A stretch of 46,093 nt of DNA from an uncultured Pedobacter sp. (lineage in GTDB: Bacteria; Bacteroidota; Bacteroidia; Sphingobacteriales; Sphingobacteriaceae). The stretch is from the NCBI RefSeq assembly GCF_913776295.1, contig NZ_CAJYOJ010000046.1, forward strand, positions 1 to 46,093, in the 5' to 3' direction. Below, piece by piece: positions 17,237 through 26,580 of this stretch. Both the position numbers and the translations under genes were made by a program. The first letter of the stretch is position 1. The number at the start of each line of letters is the position of its first letter. The notes under the pieces are model-generated. The model had not been told where the DNA came from and did not search any database. It saw only the letters and a list, made by a program, of their open reading frames with translations.

Positions 17237-18808
17237 ATGAAAAAAATCATAATTTTAACAAGTGCATTACTTTTAGGTGTGGCCTTTATGGCCTATCTCT
17301 ATTTTTCGAAATTGGGAATTGATAATGACGCGAAAGACCTGGCGCTTCAATCGGCAACCAATAACGCAGCATTGGTTTTTTCTTTTCGTAACGACAAAAG
17401 TTTTTATGATATAATCGAAGGGCAACACCTGATCCAGCAGGTTTTGGGAAAAGATAAAATGACCCTCCTGAAGCAGCTAAAAGCAAGTATTATTGACGAC
17501 AATCTACTCAACAGGTACGTGAAAGATCAGCAGGTTTATATTAGTGTGCTGCCTGATTCGAATAAGACCCTAAACTTCCTGATCACCTTACAAATTCAGC
17601 CGGAAAACGACATCAAAAAGTTCTACGGGCAGCTAAAAATTAAAAAGGTGGTTAGCGAAAAGGCCAAAGACCTATTCACCGTAAAGATAAATGACAGCTT
17701 ATCCGTTTATTTAGGTGTACACGGCCAGGTATTGACGGCTTCAACATCACTTAAATTGATTAATGACGCAAATGTGCGTTTAACTGAAAATCCTTTTACC
17801 GAATATATTAAGGAAAATAACCACCAGATTAAAAATGTACTGGCTAACATTTACATTAACTTTAACCAGGCTCCGCTATTGCTCAAAAATATTATTGCAG
17901 GAAACATCAATGGTGAAATTGCCTTATTTAATCAACAGAACAGTTTTGCTGTACTTAATTACAATTTCAGTAGAGAAAAAATTCTTTTTAATGGAAGTAC
18001 CGAGTTAAAAGATCAGCATAATTACCTTAAGCTATTTGAAAACACCGCCGCGCAAAACACATCTATCCAGAATATCCTGCCCGATAATACTGCAAATTAT
18101 GCACTTTATGCTTATGATGATTATCGCAAATGGCTCAGGAAACTGAATACCTGGCAGGAAAAAAAGGAAATACTTTCAAAAACCGATGCTGTAATCAAAA
18201 GAGTAAAGAATGATTACAGAACGGACTTAAACTTCATTTTTACCAATTACACAAAGAATCAATTTATTGTTTTTCAGTTGAGTACAAGCGAAAAATTAGG
18301 CGCAATTTCATTATCAGATGGCGAAAAAACAAAACAGTTGTTGCTTGATGTAAGTACAGATTATAATGACGACATCAAACTCTTTAAATCTGCCGATATC
18401 TTGTACAGTTATTTTGGTGAACCGTTTAAAAAATTTACGAGGCCCTATTATACCATTGTTGACAATAATCTGGTGGTAGCCAATAATGCGAGCACGGTAC
18501 AATCATTTCTGAATCATTATAAAAACAACAGGCTTTTAATACAAACACCGCAATATTTAGATGCAATGAACGAGATTTCTACCACTTCGAATGTGAGCTA
18601 TTACATCAATACCAAAAATTCGGCAGATATTTTCAGACACAATATTCAACTGAGTTTCTACAGACATTTACGGGCCGATAGTGGTTTGAAAAGTTTCGAT
18701 ACTTTTTGTTATCAAATGAGTGCCGACAAGAACAAGTTTATTACTAATTTGCTTCTAAACAAATATATACAACCAGAAATACCAGATTCATTAAGCAACC
18801 GTTACTAA
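17237..18808 (+). CDS. Membrane-anchored protein of unknown function
   Basis: This is a 523-residue protein with a single N-terminal hydrophobic segment (about 3-23), acting as a signal anchor or uncleaved signal, and then a long soluble part. That part is rich in Asn, Lys, Leu and Tyr with repeated 'FSFRNDKSFYDII'-like and 'SVSYYINTKNS'-like strands. It distantly recalls DUF3352-type envelope proteins, but no catalytic motif is visible. It lies 26 bases before the outer-membrane-like protein gene on the same strand, so the two may form an envelope operon. Function is unassigned. Confidence 0.75.
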   Translation: MKKIIILTSALLLGVAFMAYLYFSKLGIDNDAKDLALQSATNNAALVFSFRNDKSFYDIIEGQHLIQQVLGKDKMTLLKQLKASIIDDNLLNRYVKDQQVYISVLPDSNKTLNFLITLQIQPENDIKKFYGQLKIKKVVSEKAKDLFTVKINDSLSVYLGVHGQVLTASTSLKLINDANVRLTENPFTEYIKENNHQIKNVLANIYINFNQAPLLLKNIIAGNINGEIALFNQQNSFAVLNYNFSREKILFNGSTELKDQHNYLKLFENTAAQNTSIQNILPDNTANYALYAYDDYRKWLRKLNTWQEKKEILSKTDAVIKRVKNDYRTDLNFIFTNYTKNQFIVFQLSTSEKLGAISLSDGEKTKQLLLDVSTDYNDDIKLFKSADILYSYFGEPFKKFTRPYYTIVDNNLVVANNASTVQSFLNHYKNNRLLIQTPQYLDAMNEISTTSNVSYYINTKNSADIFRHNIQLSFYRHLRADSGLKSFDTFCYQMSADKNKFITNLLLNKYIQPEIPDSLSNRY

Positions 18809-18834
18809 GGAACCATCCCAATAAACCACCATAC

Positions 18835-20244
18835 ATGAAGAAACTTTTACTTGCGTTACTGGCAATAACCAGCTTCGGCGTTGCCAATGCACAACAATAT
18901 GCGCTTTTCGGCACCAGAACCATATTCGATGCATTCGAAAATCCCTCTCAAAAATCTTTCACTTTAGATTCATCAAGAAAATTTTCTTCAAATTTCTTTC
19001 TTCCTTATTTTGGAACCAATGCCATTAACAAAGGCAATTCTAAGTTTGCCTTAAGAAAATTAACACAGGAAGGTGTTTTTGATACCAGAAGTTTACCGAT
19101 CGGCACTGGCGAGGTAAATCATTTTTTTGAGAACAGCAATATCTATGTAGCCACATTCAGACTGTTCAAATCCTATAAATATCAGAAAGAAATGGGCTTT
19201 TCATGGCAGATCAGATCTGATGCCCATATCGATTACACCAACGAAACTTTAGCAATTTTTGACTCGTACAAAAGGTTCAATACCAACCAGCAGTATATCG
19301 GAATTTTCAACACCAAAGGTTATCAGCAAAGTTACCATCAGTTTAGCTTTACCTATCGGGAAAACTGGGACAAAAGGCTGGCATTTGGTTTAAAAGCCAG
19401 TGTATTGAGCGGGATACTTTACAATAAACTGAATATTTATGATTCTCAGTTATTTATCGATCCCGAATCAGATGCATTATTTATTGATTTGAACGGAACT
19501 TATTCCGCCAATTTCTCGGATTTTAATGAGATCAATAAGAAAAACTTCTTCCCAAACTTTAAAAACCCCGGTTTATCATTTGGTTTTGGCACTAACTACA
19601 CCACTAAAAAAGGTTTATTTTTAATGGCTAACATTAAAGATTTAGGATTTATCTGGTGGCGCAGCAATTCCCAACGTACTACGGTAGATCAATCCAAAAT
19701 TATTGAAAACATCGGGCACAACCAATCGAACACCAACCAGGAAATAAAAGACATTTTCCTGCTATCGGAACAGCCTAAAAAGTTTTTGGCTCCAACCAAT
19801 GCTAAACTTGATTTTTATATGTCTAAACGCTATGGTTTTTACAAACCTGCATTGGCGGTTTCGAAAAACCTGTTTTACAAAGGTGGCGATATCGCTTTCA
19901 TCAATACCTTTATTGCCAACGATTTTTCAGTAAGCGCAACACCTATGTACAATTTAAACGGTGTTTTTATGCTTGGTGCACAAGGCAAATACCAAACACC
20001 CAATTTCGAATTGTTTTTAGGGACTGATAATTTGGTTGCAACCAGTTTCCAAACCATTGGTAGCATTAAAAAAGATGCTACTGTAGGCAGCGGACCCAAC
20101 GGCGCTTCATTTTATATGGGAGTTGGTATCAAATTCGGTAACGTGGTCAACCATCCGCAGTTTGCCGACATCATCCCGGGCATAAACGACAATGAAGGAG
20201 GGAGTTTCTTTAAAAGCTTGTTTTCGGTTTTTAAAAGAAAATAG
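18835..20244 (+). CDS. Probable outer-membrane beta-barrel protein (DUF5723-like)
   Basis: This 469-residue protein has a cleavable signal peptide (MKKLLLALLAITSFGVANAQ). It then has alternating amphipathic strands ('KKGLFLMANIKDLGFIWWR', 'GASFYMGVGIKFG') as in outer-membrane barrels. It resembles the DUF5723 group found in Bacteroidota, where no function is established. It follows the previous gene closely on the same strand and ends two bases from the convergent tsaB stop codon. Confidence 0.75.
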   Translation: MKKLLLALLAITSFGVANAQQYALFGTRTIFDAFENPSQKSFTLDSSRKFSSNFFLPYFGTNAINKGNSKFALRKLTQEGVFDTRSLPIGTGEVNHFFENSNIYVATFRLFKSYKYQKEMGFSWQIRSDAHIDYTNETLAIFDSYKRFNTNQQYIGIFNTKGYQQSYHQFSFTYRENWDKRLAFGLKASVLSGILYNKLNIYDSQLFIDPESDALFIDLNGTYSANFSDFNEINKKNFFPNFKNPGLSFGFGTNYTTKKGLFLMANIKDLGFIWWRSNSQRTTVDQSKIIENIGHNQSNTNQEIKDIFLLSEQPKKFLAPTNAKLDFYMSKRYGFYKPALAVSKNLFYKGGDIAFINTFIANDFSVSATPMYNLNGVFMLGAQGKYQTPNFELFLGTDNLVATSFQTIGSIKKDATVGSGPNGASFYMGVGIKFGNVVNHPQFADIIPGINDNEGGSFFKSLFSVFKRK

Positions 20245-20246
20245 AG

Positions 20247-20942
20247 TTAACCCTGTGCCTGTTGCTTTTTAGATGGGGTAACCACAAAATCTTTCAGGTA
20301 AAAAGGCTCAAAGTAGGCGACATCCTCAAAATTACCGTTATTGAAAGCCTGGTTAGCCAACTGCGACATATAGGCAGCAGAATTAAAATTGCGCGCATCG
20401 AATTTTGCATGTTGATGTGTTAAAACTTCTGCACATTTGGCTGCTCCATCTCCTAAAAAGGTGATAATCTGATTGGAAAGAAAGTTGTTAAAACTAGTTT
20501 CATCGATAATTTTAGCTTCAGTTGGTAATAATATCTGCAATAAGGGATCAAAAACTGCTGTATATACTTCCATCCTTCTGGCATCAATCATCGGACAGAT
20601 CAAACCTGAATAACCTGGATTTTCAGTCAAAAAACCGGCAGCCATCATATTTAATGTTTCGATGGCAACCAGTGGCTTATCCAGGGCATAACAAAGTCCT
20701 TTGGCGGTTGAAACACCAATACGCAAGCCCGTGTACGACCCTGGCCCTTTGCTTACCGCAATGGCATCTAAATCCTGATAAGCTAAGCCAGCGGCTTTAA
20801 CTACTTCATCAATAAACAGGGTTAAATTTGCTGCATGCAGGTTTTGTCCATGTTCCTCTTTATAAGAAATGTTTTCACCGTTAACAGATAATGCCACTGA
20901 ACAGATTGCAGTAGCGGTTTCTATTTGAAGTATTTTAGCCAT
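20247..20942 (-). CDS. tsaB: tRNA threonylcarbamoyladenosine biosynthesis protein TsaB
   Basis: This 231-residue ASKHA-fold protein works with TsaD and TsaE to make t6A at position 37 of ANN-decoding tRNAs. It is recognised by 'ILQIETATAICSVALS', 'AVSKGPGSYTGLRIGVSTAKGL' and 'CPMIDARRMEVYTAVF'. The length is usual. A possible -7 element TATCTTTG (20947-20954, minus strand) sits only 4 bases before the ATG. Its partners tsaD/tsaE are not in the window. Confidence 0.95.
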   Translation of the reverse strand: MAKILQIETATAICSVALSVNGENISYKEEHGQNLHAANLTLFIDEVVKAAGLAYQDLDAIAVSKGPGSYTGLRIGVSTAKGLCYALDKPLVAIETLNMMAAGFLTENPGYSGLICPMIDARRMEVYTAVFDPLLQILLPTEAKIIDETSFNNFLSNQIITFLGDGAAKCAEVLTHQHAKFDARNFNSAAYMSQLANQAFNNGNFEDVAYFEPFYLKDFVVTPSKKQQAQG

Positions 20943-21386
20943 TTGGCAAAGATATTAATAAAATGGAAGATGTAAGAGGTGTTGTGGAACATAGTTTAGA
21001 TGAGTCCATAGTCTTGAGTCTCCAGTGAAATCTCTTTCTTCTCTGTCAATCCTCGGTGCAAAGTGAGATCTTTAATGATTTAAGATGTAAAATGGATGAT
21101 GGTTTAGACGAGTCTATAGTCTTTAGTCCAAAGTCTCGGGTTCACCCTCCATTATGTCAATCCTAAGCATAGTCGAAGGATCTTTTAGTTGATTCTCTCC
21201 GTAAAATTCAGGAATATGTTAAAGTCGGAATTACTGTGGAGAATGAATAAACCAATTTACCGTTGGCAATCCACAGTTATCAGCCCTACAATTAACCAGT
21301 TTAAACAGTAACCGATTAACCAAAAATAGCCTATAATACAATTTACAATTGACCAATAAACCAATGGCCAGTGAACCAATAAACCA
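20943..21386. repeat. Gene-free gap with an imperfect ~110-bp direct repeat
   Basis: Two related segments follow each other at an offset of about 108-111 bases. Each contains 'tttaga-gagtc-atagtctt-agtc' (from 20993 and 21102) and later GTCAATCCT (21045-21053 and 21156-21164) before 'gatctttt'. GAGTCCATAGTC (21002-21013) is the exact reverse complement of a 12-mer in the gap before pcm. The right part (about 21240-21385) is made of degenerate 'aaccaataaacc' words. No gene is seen. Confidence 0.5.
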
Positions 21387-21617
21387 CTACGGAACCGGAT
21401 CGTGTCCATGTTTTCCCCAGGGATGACAACGGCCGATACGTTTTAGCGCCATCCAGCCGCCTTTAAATGGACCGTATTTTTTAATGGCTTCAATTCCGTA
21501 TTGTGAACAGGTTGGGGTAAAGCGGCAATTTGCACCCAGCATAGGTGAAATGGCGTATTGATAAATTTTAATCAAACCTAAAAACAGCCATCCAAAAATT
21601 TTATTGATGAATTTCAT
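21387..21617 (-). CDS. yidD: Membrane protein insertion efficiency factor YidD
   Basis: This small protein of 76 residues is thought to assist YidC-dependent membrane insertion. It has the family core '[34 protein letters not shown]' (shown in part) with the conserved cysteines, and the C-terminal '[17 protein letters not shown]'. It overlaps rnpA by 17 bases, in the widely conserved rpmH-rnpA-yidD order. Confidence 0.95.
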   Translation of the reverse strand: MKFINKIFGWLFLGLIKIYQYAISPMLGANCRFTPTCSQYGIEAIKKYGPFKGGWMALKRIGRCHPWGKHGHDPVP

Positions 21618-21999
21618 TAGGCCGGATTAAATTTTGGAAACGTTTGAAGCTAGCGATCAGTTTTTTCTCGATAAAAGCAAATTCATACTTGTCTTTGCCT
21701 ACAAACTGGATGGAAAACAAAAGTAATCCCCTACCGGTAGGTAAAGGCGAGTATAATTGATCCTGCTTATTTAAACGATAAGCTTCGCGAATGCGCCGCT
21801 TGAGCAGATTTCGGTCTACTGCCCGTTTGTATCTTCTTTTAGGCACATTGATCACTACCTGCGCTTGCACATCAGTGGTAGCCTCCACAAAAAGATAAGA
21901 AACCCGAAAAGGGTATAATAAAAAAGAAGAACCGTTTTTAAACAACAGGTCTAAATATTTCCTGCTGCATAACCGTTCTTCTTTCCTGAATGTGTACAT
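21601..21999 (-). CDS. rnpA: Ribonuclease P protein component
   Basis: This 132-residue basic protein supports the RNase P RNA in maturing tRNA 5' ends. The signatures are '[21 protein letters not shown]' (in part) and the RNR-like motif '[19 protein letters not shown]'. It follows rpmH by 67 bases and overlaps yidD. Confidence 0.95.
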   Translation of the reverse strand: MYTFRKEERLCSRKYLDLLFKNGSSFLLYPFRVSYLFVEATTDVQAQVVINVPKRRYKRAVDRNLLKRRIREAYRLNKQDQLYSPLPTGRGLLLFSIQFVGKDKYEFAFIEKKLIASFKRFQNLIRPNEIHQ

Positions 22000-22066
22000 A
22001 TATTTTTGATTGATAACTGCAGATTTTGATCTGCCAATCCCGACTTAACGGAAAAGCAATCAAAAA

Positions 22067-22225
22067 TTATGCTTTATGCTTGCGTTCGTCAGAAACTGTT
22101 AATCTTTTTCTTCCTTTAGCACGACGTGATGCTAATACTCGTCTGCCGTTAGCTGTTGCCATTCTTTCGCGGAAGCCGTGTTTGTTTCTTCTCTTTCTTT
22201 GCGAAGGTTGGTATGTTCTTTTCAT
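22067..22225 (-). CDS. rpmH: 50S ribosomal protein L34
   Basis: This 52-residue very basic ribosomal protein begins [18 protein letters not shown] and ends DERKHKA. The body [20 protein letters not shown] is the L34 signature. It was read directly from the minus strand. It is the first gene of the rpmH-rnpA-yidD cluster and is preceded by a strong Bacteroidota promoter. Confidence 0.97.
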   Translation of the reverse strand: MKRTYQPSQRKRRNKHGFRERMATANGRRVLASRRAKGRKRLTVSDERKHKA

Positions 22226-22259
22226 GACTGTATATTATCTATTGTAAAATTAAGAGGTG

Positions 22260-22290
22260 CAAATATAAAGCGATTTCTCTACAAATGCAA
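22260..22290 (-). promoter_or_regulatory. Promoter of the rpmH-rnpA-yidD operon
   Basis: On the minus strand TTG (22288-22290), a 20-base spacer and TATATTTG (22260-22267) match the Bacteroidota -33/-7 consensus fully. The start codon lies 34 bases downstream, giving a short leader of about 28 bases. Confidence 0.75.
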
Positions 22291-22681
22291 GCGTGATTAA
22301 TTATTATTTTTCTATTTAGATGCAAATCTAAAAAATCTTTTGAAAAACAGGACTAAGGTTATTATTTAGTCATTGCCTGAACCGTACTGTATTTCATCAA
22401 ACGTTCCTACGGAACGAAAATATATACACATTAGCTATTTTGCCCCATGATTCATCTCGATTGGACGAAATAAAGAGTTTGTAACCATATTCATTGTTAT
22501 TAGTACCGGGCGCTGAAAGGAACAGGCCGATAATAATCATGGCAGCGTTCTTCTTAAAATAAACCTGTTTGTAGTGAAAATCCTTTTTGTCACTCTAAGT
22601 TTAGTCCAACGGGTAAAAAGATGGTAACGGAAAGCATGAATACAATAACTTGAGCAGTTGATTGCTTTCCAAAAAATCAGA
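22291..22681. other. Gene-free gap between rpmH and the LytTR regulator
   Basis: No gene is seen. The gap contains a small hairpin CGTTCC-TAC-GGAACG (22402-22416) and an AAAGGAACAGGCC word near 22516. That word occurs in reverse complement in the gap before smpB (about 12488). Confidence 0.4.
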
Positions 22682-23416
22682 CTAAATTCCTAATGCTGCC
22701 TTCAGTTTTACATATCCTGTTTTGCTTACCGGAAGCCAGATATCAGACTTCAGCAACACCACATAACTATCCTTCTCTTTCAGCTCTATTTTAGTTACCT
22801 GCGCCAGGTTAATGATATATGATCGATGTATCCGTATGAACTGGCTAACATCCAGGGTTTGTTCAAAATATGCCATGGTTTTGTTTTTATAAAAAATGCC
22901 ATCAACTGTACTTAATTTTACATAATCATCATCAGCCTCTAAATAGTTGATATCTGCTACAGGAATTATCTTAATCACACCATCCTTTTTAACCACTACC
23001 CTATTGTTTTGTGCCGGGCTTAATGCTGCAGCATCCAAAACAGCTTCTGTATTTTCGGTCTGGTTTAATTTGCCTGGTATTTTTTTGATGGCGGTATCAA
23101 AGCGCGATTTATCAATCGGCTTAAGCAGGTAATCTACGGCGTTAACCTCAAACGCTTTAATGGCGTACTCATCAAAAGCGGTGGTAAAAATTACTGCAGG
23201 TTTATCTTCTACCAGCTCGAGCATTTCGAAACCGCTGATTTTGGGCATCTGTATGTCTAGAAAAATTAAATCAGGCTTATGCAAAGTAATGGCCTTCAAA
23301 CCTTCAAATCCGTCGCCACACTCGGCTACAATCTCTATTTCTGTATGATCTGAAAGGTAATACTTTACAATATCTCTCGCTAAAGGCTCATCATCAATTA
23401 GTATTGTCCGGATCAT
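22682..23416 (-). CDS. LytTR-family response regulator
   Basis: This 244-residue two-component regulator has a receiver domain (1-120) with the acidic pair in 'TILIDDEPLARDIV', the phosphoacceptor in 'PDLIFLDIQMPKISGFEML' and the lysine in 'VDYLLKPIDKSRF'. A C-terminal LytTR DNA-binding domain follows (about 140-240, 'INYLEADDDYVKLST' to 'FIRIHRSYIINL'). Its start overlaps the kinase gene by 23 bases, so the pair is co-translated. Targets are unknown; the LiaF-like protein upstream suggests a cell-envelope signal. Confidence 0.95.
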   Translation of the reverse strand: MIRTILIDDEPLARDIVKYYLSDHTEIEIVAECGDGFEGLKAITLHKPDLIFLDIQMPKISGFEMLELVEDKPAVIFTTAFDEYAIKAFEVNAVDYLLKPIDKSRFDTAIKKIPGKLNQTENTEAVLDAAALSPAQNNRVVVKKDGVIKIIPVADINYLEADDDYVKLSTVDGIFYKNKTMAYFEQTLDVSQFIRIHRSYIINLAQVTKIELKEKDSYVVLLKSDIWLPVSKTGYVKLKAALGI

Positions 23417-24455
23417 TTTTTTGTGGAATTTTTAGGGTGGTAATATATAAATTATTTGCCTCAATGTCGGTTTGTAACAGGTGGGTATTTGCAAATAAAA
23501 GGTATAACCTGCGTTTAATGGCACTTAAGCCAAATCCTGTTCCCCCAGCTGCTTTCATTTCAGGATCGAAAGGATTTTGTACGCGCAATTGTAAAATATT
23601 ATATTCAACGGTAACATCAATTTTGATCGTAATGCCTGCGGAAGTATTGTAAAGACCAAATTTAATGGCGTTTTCTACAATAGGCTGCAATAATGTACCT
23701 GGCAAACAAAGATTTAAGGTATCTTCGGCAACATTCACTTCAATATTCAACCTATGGCTGAATCTTACTTTTTCAATATCAAGGTATAATTGAATATATT
23801 CCATTTCTTCCTCAACAGAAACCCATAATTCATCATCACGTTTTAGGGTACCACGAAGAAAAGAAGCTAATTTTGTAATCATCACCCCTGCTTCTTTTGG
23901 ATTAACCATAGTAAGTGCAAATACTGAATTTAGACTATTAAAAAGAAAATGTGGCTGTAGCTGGTGCCTTAACTTATTTAACTCTGCCTCTTTAGCCAAA
24001 CTCTTTGCTGCCGATAGTCTTTCGTGGGTTTCTGACTGTTCTTCTAATCGATACCAGAGTATATTAGCTAATGCGCACCAGGCCAAACACATAAAGGAAA
24101 TTAAGCCCCTAAAGGCAAAAGAAAAATTATAAAAATCTTTATATTCTTTGTAATCGGCAAAAATATAAAACATGCAATATTTGGCAGCATAGATAATTAC
24201 AACTGTAAGGGCCAGGGTTAGAATCAGTACATAGAAAATCCGTTCATTTTTTGGCTGATAATAACCCAACATATTACTTAGCCCTATACAGGCCAACGCT
24301 AACAAAAAATTACTGGTTAAGCTATCGGATATGGCTATCCACCAGGAAAAATTAACTACATAATGTAATCCGGCGGCACATATTACCGTCCACACGATTG
24401 CAATGGTGAGCGATATTTTCTGTATCTGCGGAACGGATAAAGGTCTAGTTGTCAA
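23394..24455 (-). CDS. LytS-like sensor histidine kinase (His_kinase family)
   Basis: This 353-residue membrane kinase has about four hydrophobic segments in the first 130 residues. A short coiled region is followed by the His_kinase H-box 'HQLQPHFLFNSLNSVFALTM' (its first His-Phe pair carrying the phosphate site) and an ATPase with 'PGTLLQPIVENAIKFG' and 'GTGFGLSAIKRRL'. The frame starts with TTG (24453-24455); an in-frame stop lies 18 bases upstream and no ATG is available. It overlaps the response-regulator gene at its end and, at its start, the restored frame of the broken DUF4288 gene by 11 bases. Confidence 0.92.
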   Translation of the reverse strand: MTTRPLSVPQIQKISLTIAIVWTVICAAGLHYVVNFSWWIAISDSLTSNFLLALACIGLSNMLGYYQPKNERIFYVLILTLALTVVIIYAAKYCMFYIFADYKEYKDFYNFSFAFRGLISFMCLAWCALANILWYRLEEQSETHERLSAAKSLAKEAELNKLRHQLQPHFLFNSLNSVFALTMVNPKEAGVMITKLASFLRGTLKRDDELWVSVEEEMEYIQLYLDIEKVRFSHRLNIEVNVAEDTLNLCLPGTLLQPIVENAIKFGLYNTSAGITIKIDVTVEYNILQLRVQNPFDPEMKAAGGTGFGLSAIKRRLYLLFANTHLLQTDIEANNLYITTLKIPQKNDPDNTN

Positions 24456-24792
24456 AATGATTTTGGTTAGTTAATGATTTATTGCGGTGTGCCAGTTTTT
24501 TAAGATATTGTTTAACTGATTTAGGTTCAACAATCCTCGAACTTACTTCTACACCAATTGGTTGGTTCTTCCACCATAGATATTCCGCCTACACCTAAAA
24601 ATTTCCATACTATTTTTCTCCGTTACCATTATCTAAAGTTGGGTTAAAATATGCAGCATTTATTTTGGCCTTACCTAAGGCCTGCGCAATCCCATCTGCC
24701 TGGATTAAACGCATTTGTTCGTTAAACCGGTGTGCATGTTTTCCTTCCCTACAAATTACCTGATAGATACCGTTGACTGCAAACCATTTCAT
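24445..24792 (-). pseudogene. DUF4288-family gene with two compensating frameshifts
   Basis: The first frame encodes 60 residues (MKWFAVNGIYQVICREGKHA to NGEK) and stops at TAG 24610-24612. The DUF4288-like continuation 'IVWKFLGVGGISMVEEPT' reads in the -1 frame. 'IGVEVSSRIVEPKSVKQYL' then returns to the first frame and ends at TAG 24445-24447. Adding one A to the A5 run just before the first stop, and removing one A from AACCAATTGG near 24555, restores a single protein of about 115 residues. That protein would overlap the kinase start by 11 bases, as expected in this tightly packed operon. Either the gene is decaying or the sequence carries two small errors. DUF4288 function is unknown. Confidence 0.7.
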
Positions 24793-24812
24793 AGGCCATG
24801 TATCACAAATGT

Positions 24813-25571
24813 TTAGAAACTTTTAATTTCGATCCCGCCAAATAAAGCTGTACCATCTAAAATTAATGTTTTTTTCAACTCTGCCACCGGCATCACATGC
24901 GATCTTTTATCTTCAACGCTACCAAATAATGCCGTTACATTTGATTTTATTGCCCAATTTTGCGGTACAATCAATTTAATTCCACCAAAAACTGCTGTTA
25001 CATCAAGCGATACGGTTTCCTGAAAATCAGCCTGGGTCATTACAATATCAGCACCGCCAAAAACAGCCGTAATATCACCGCCCTGAAAGTTTTTAGTATA
25101 TACCGTTTGATGACTACCGCCAAAAACCGCCATTACATCAATCACATCGTTATTATTCACAGTTTCCTTATCTGTAGCACCTTCAAAATCAAAATCAGCC
25201 TTCTTTTTATCTTTTCTTTTAGCAGCACAGCTATTCTTTGGTCTGAAGATCAAAAAACCACCCACGATCACTAAACCAAGGCCCAAAGCGTATTTAGACA
25301 GGTCGAAAGCCAGACCCGGAATGCGAATTAAGGTATTGTAAGCACCGATCAGAATTAAGACCAGCCAGCCTATCCCCTTAAAGTTACGGCGAACGCCGAG
25401 AAACACGCCCAATAAAATTAAAAAATTAGACCAACTGAAGATCCATCGTGGAATATTTAACCCCATATTGTTTAACAGAAATGCCAGTCCAATGATAATA
25501 ATGATAAAGCCGCTCCAAACTCTCCCTGAGTTTTTAAGCTGATTGTTATGGTTATGATTCAAGTTTTCCAT
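24813..25571 (-). CDS. LiaF-like membrane protein (DUF5668 plus YvqF-type C-terminus)
   Basis: This 252-residue protein has an N-terminal block of about four membrane helices (19-110, 'SGFIIIIIGLAFLLNNMGL' first). A basic linker (CAAKRKDKKK) leads to a cytoplasmic or surface beta-helix-like C-terminus with four repeats around 'AVFGG/ALFGG' motifs (about 150, 170, 193, 243). That layout matches LiaF/YvqF proteins, which in Firmicutes inhibit a LiaS-type kinase. Here it heads an operon with a kinase and regulator, suggesting a similar three-part envelope-sensing system. The latter is inference. Confidence 0.85.
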   Translation of the reverse strand: MENLNHNHNNQLKNSGRVWSGFIIIIIGLAFLLNNMGLNIPRWIFSWSNFLILLGVFLGVRRNFKGIGWLVLILIGAYNTLIRIPGLAFDLSKYALGLGLVIVGGFLIFRPKNSCAAKRKDKKKADFDFEGATDKETVNNNDVIDVMAVFGGSHQTVYTKNFQGGDITAVFGGADIVMTQADFQETVSLDVTAVFGGIKLIVPQNWAIKSNVTALFGSVEDKRSHVMPVAELKKTLILDGTALFGGIEIKSF

Positions 25572-25591
25572 TTGTGCTCGTATTTATTCTT

Positions 25592-25599
25592 CAAAAGTA
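25592..25599 (-). promoter_or_regulatory. Possible -7 element of the LiaF-like operon
   Basis: TACTTTTG on the minus strand fits TAnnTTTG and lies 20 bases before the start codon. No good TTG is seen at the -33 position. Confidence 0.35.
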
Positions 25600-25702
25600 T
25601 TGATCAGCACCAGATCATCCTATATGCCACATGTAAGAACCTGGTAAAAAGCGGTAGGCGGCCTTATTTTATCGGTGAAAATTATTTTGTTATTTTGAAG
25701 GT

Positions 25703-26575
25703 ATGAAATTTATGCTATTTATACTTGTTTTTGCCGTTTGTACTGGCTTGCATGCGCAGGAAATAAGCAGTCATTACAAAATTTATGATGTTAAAAAACA
25801 AACATCCATTTCACTGGATGATATTGTTGCTGATATGGAGCATGCAGATGTTTTATTTTTTGGCGAAGACCATAATGATTCTGTAGGACATTACCTTGAA
25901 ATGGAACTTCTCCAAAAACTCCATTCCAAATATCCGCTAAAAATGGCATTATCTCTGGAAATGTTCCACACCGACGTACAAACTGAGGTAGATGAATACC
26001 TGGCAGGATTAATCTCAGAAAAAAATTTTGTCAAAGAAAGCAGAGCCTGGGGAAATTATAAAGATTACCGACCTTTAATCGAATATGCTAAAGAGAACAG
26101 AATAAAAGTTATCGCTGCAAATGCAGCAACAAGATACAGCAATGCTGTTACATTTAGTGGGCTGAAGGTACTGGAAAAGTTTCCTAAAGCATCATTCACT
26201 TTTTTGCCTCCTTTACCTATTGATACGGCTCAGGGCAGGTATTATGAGAAATTTACGGAGACCTTAGGTGGGCATAACATGGGTACGATGAAAATTTACC
26301 AGACCCAAAATTTATGGGATGCGACCATGGCCTGGTCTATCCATAAATGTATCAAAGCAAACAAAGGCATTAAGATTTTACAGCTCAACGGCCGGTTCCA
26401 TAGCGATGAAAAGCTTGGAACATTAGCCAAACTCAAACAACTCGATCCGAGATTAAAAATCCTGAATATCTCGTCGTTTTCTGATGAAAGTTTTACCGAT
26501 CCCAAATGGGCAAAATTTAGCCATCTTGGCGATTACATCATCATTACCGATCCTGGGGTTAAAAGAAGTTATTAA
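25703..26575 (+). CDS. ChaN-family haem-binding/Tiki-superfamily protein
   Basis: This 290-residue secreted protein has a signal peptide (MKFMLFILVFAVCTGLHAQ). It then has the ChaN core: 'ADVLFFGEDHNDSVGHYLEMELLQ' carrying the Gly-Glu-x-His motif, 'LSLEMFHTDVQTEVDEYL', and the late 'LQLNGRFHSDEKLGTLAKL' with a conserved His. ChaN binds haem in iron acquisition, and related Tiki enzymes are metalloproteases; which applies is not clear. It stands alone and ends at a terminator before mscL. Confidence 0.85.
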   Translation: MKFMLFILVFAVCTGLHAQEISSHYKIYDVKKQTSISLDDIVADMEHADVLFFGEDHNDSVGHYLEMELLQKLHSKYPLKMALSLEMFHTDVQTEVDEYLAGLISEKNFVKESRAWGNYKDYRPLIEYAKENRIKVIAANAATRYSNAVTFSGLKVLEKFPKASFTFLPPLPIDTAQGRYYEKFTETLGGHNMGTMKIYQTQNLWDATMAWSIHKCIKANKGIKILQLNGRFHSDEKLGTLAKLKQLDPRLKILNISSFSDESFTDPKWAKFSHLGDYIIITDPGVKRSY

Positions 26576-26580
26576 AAAGA

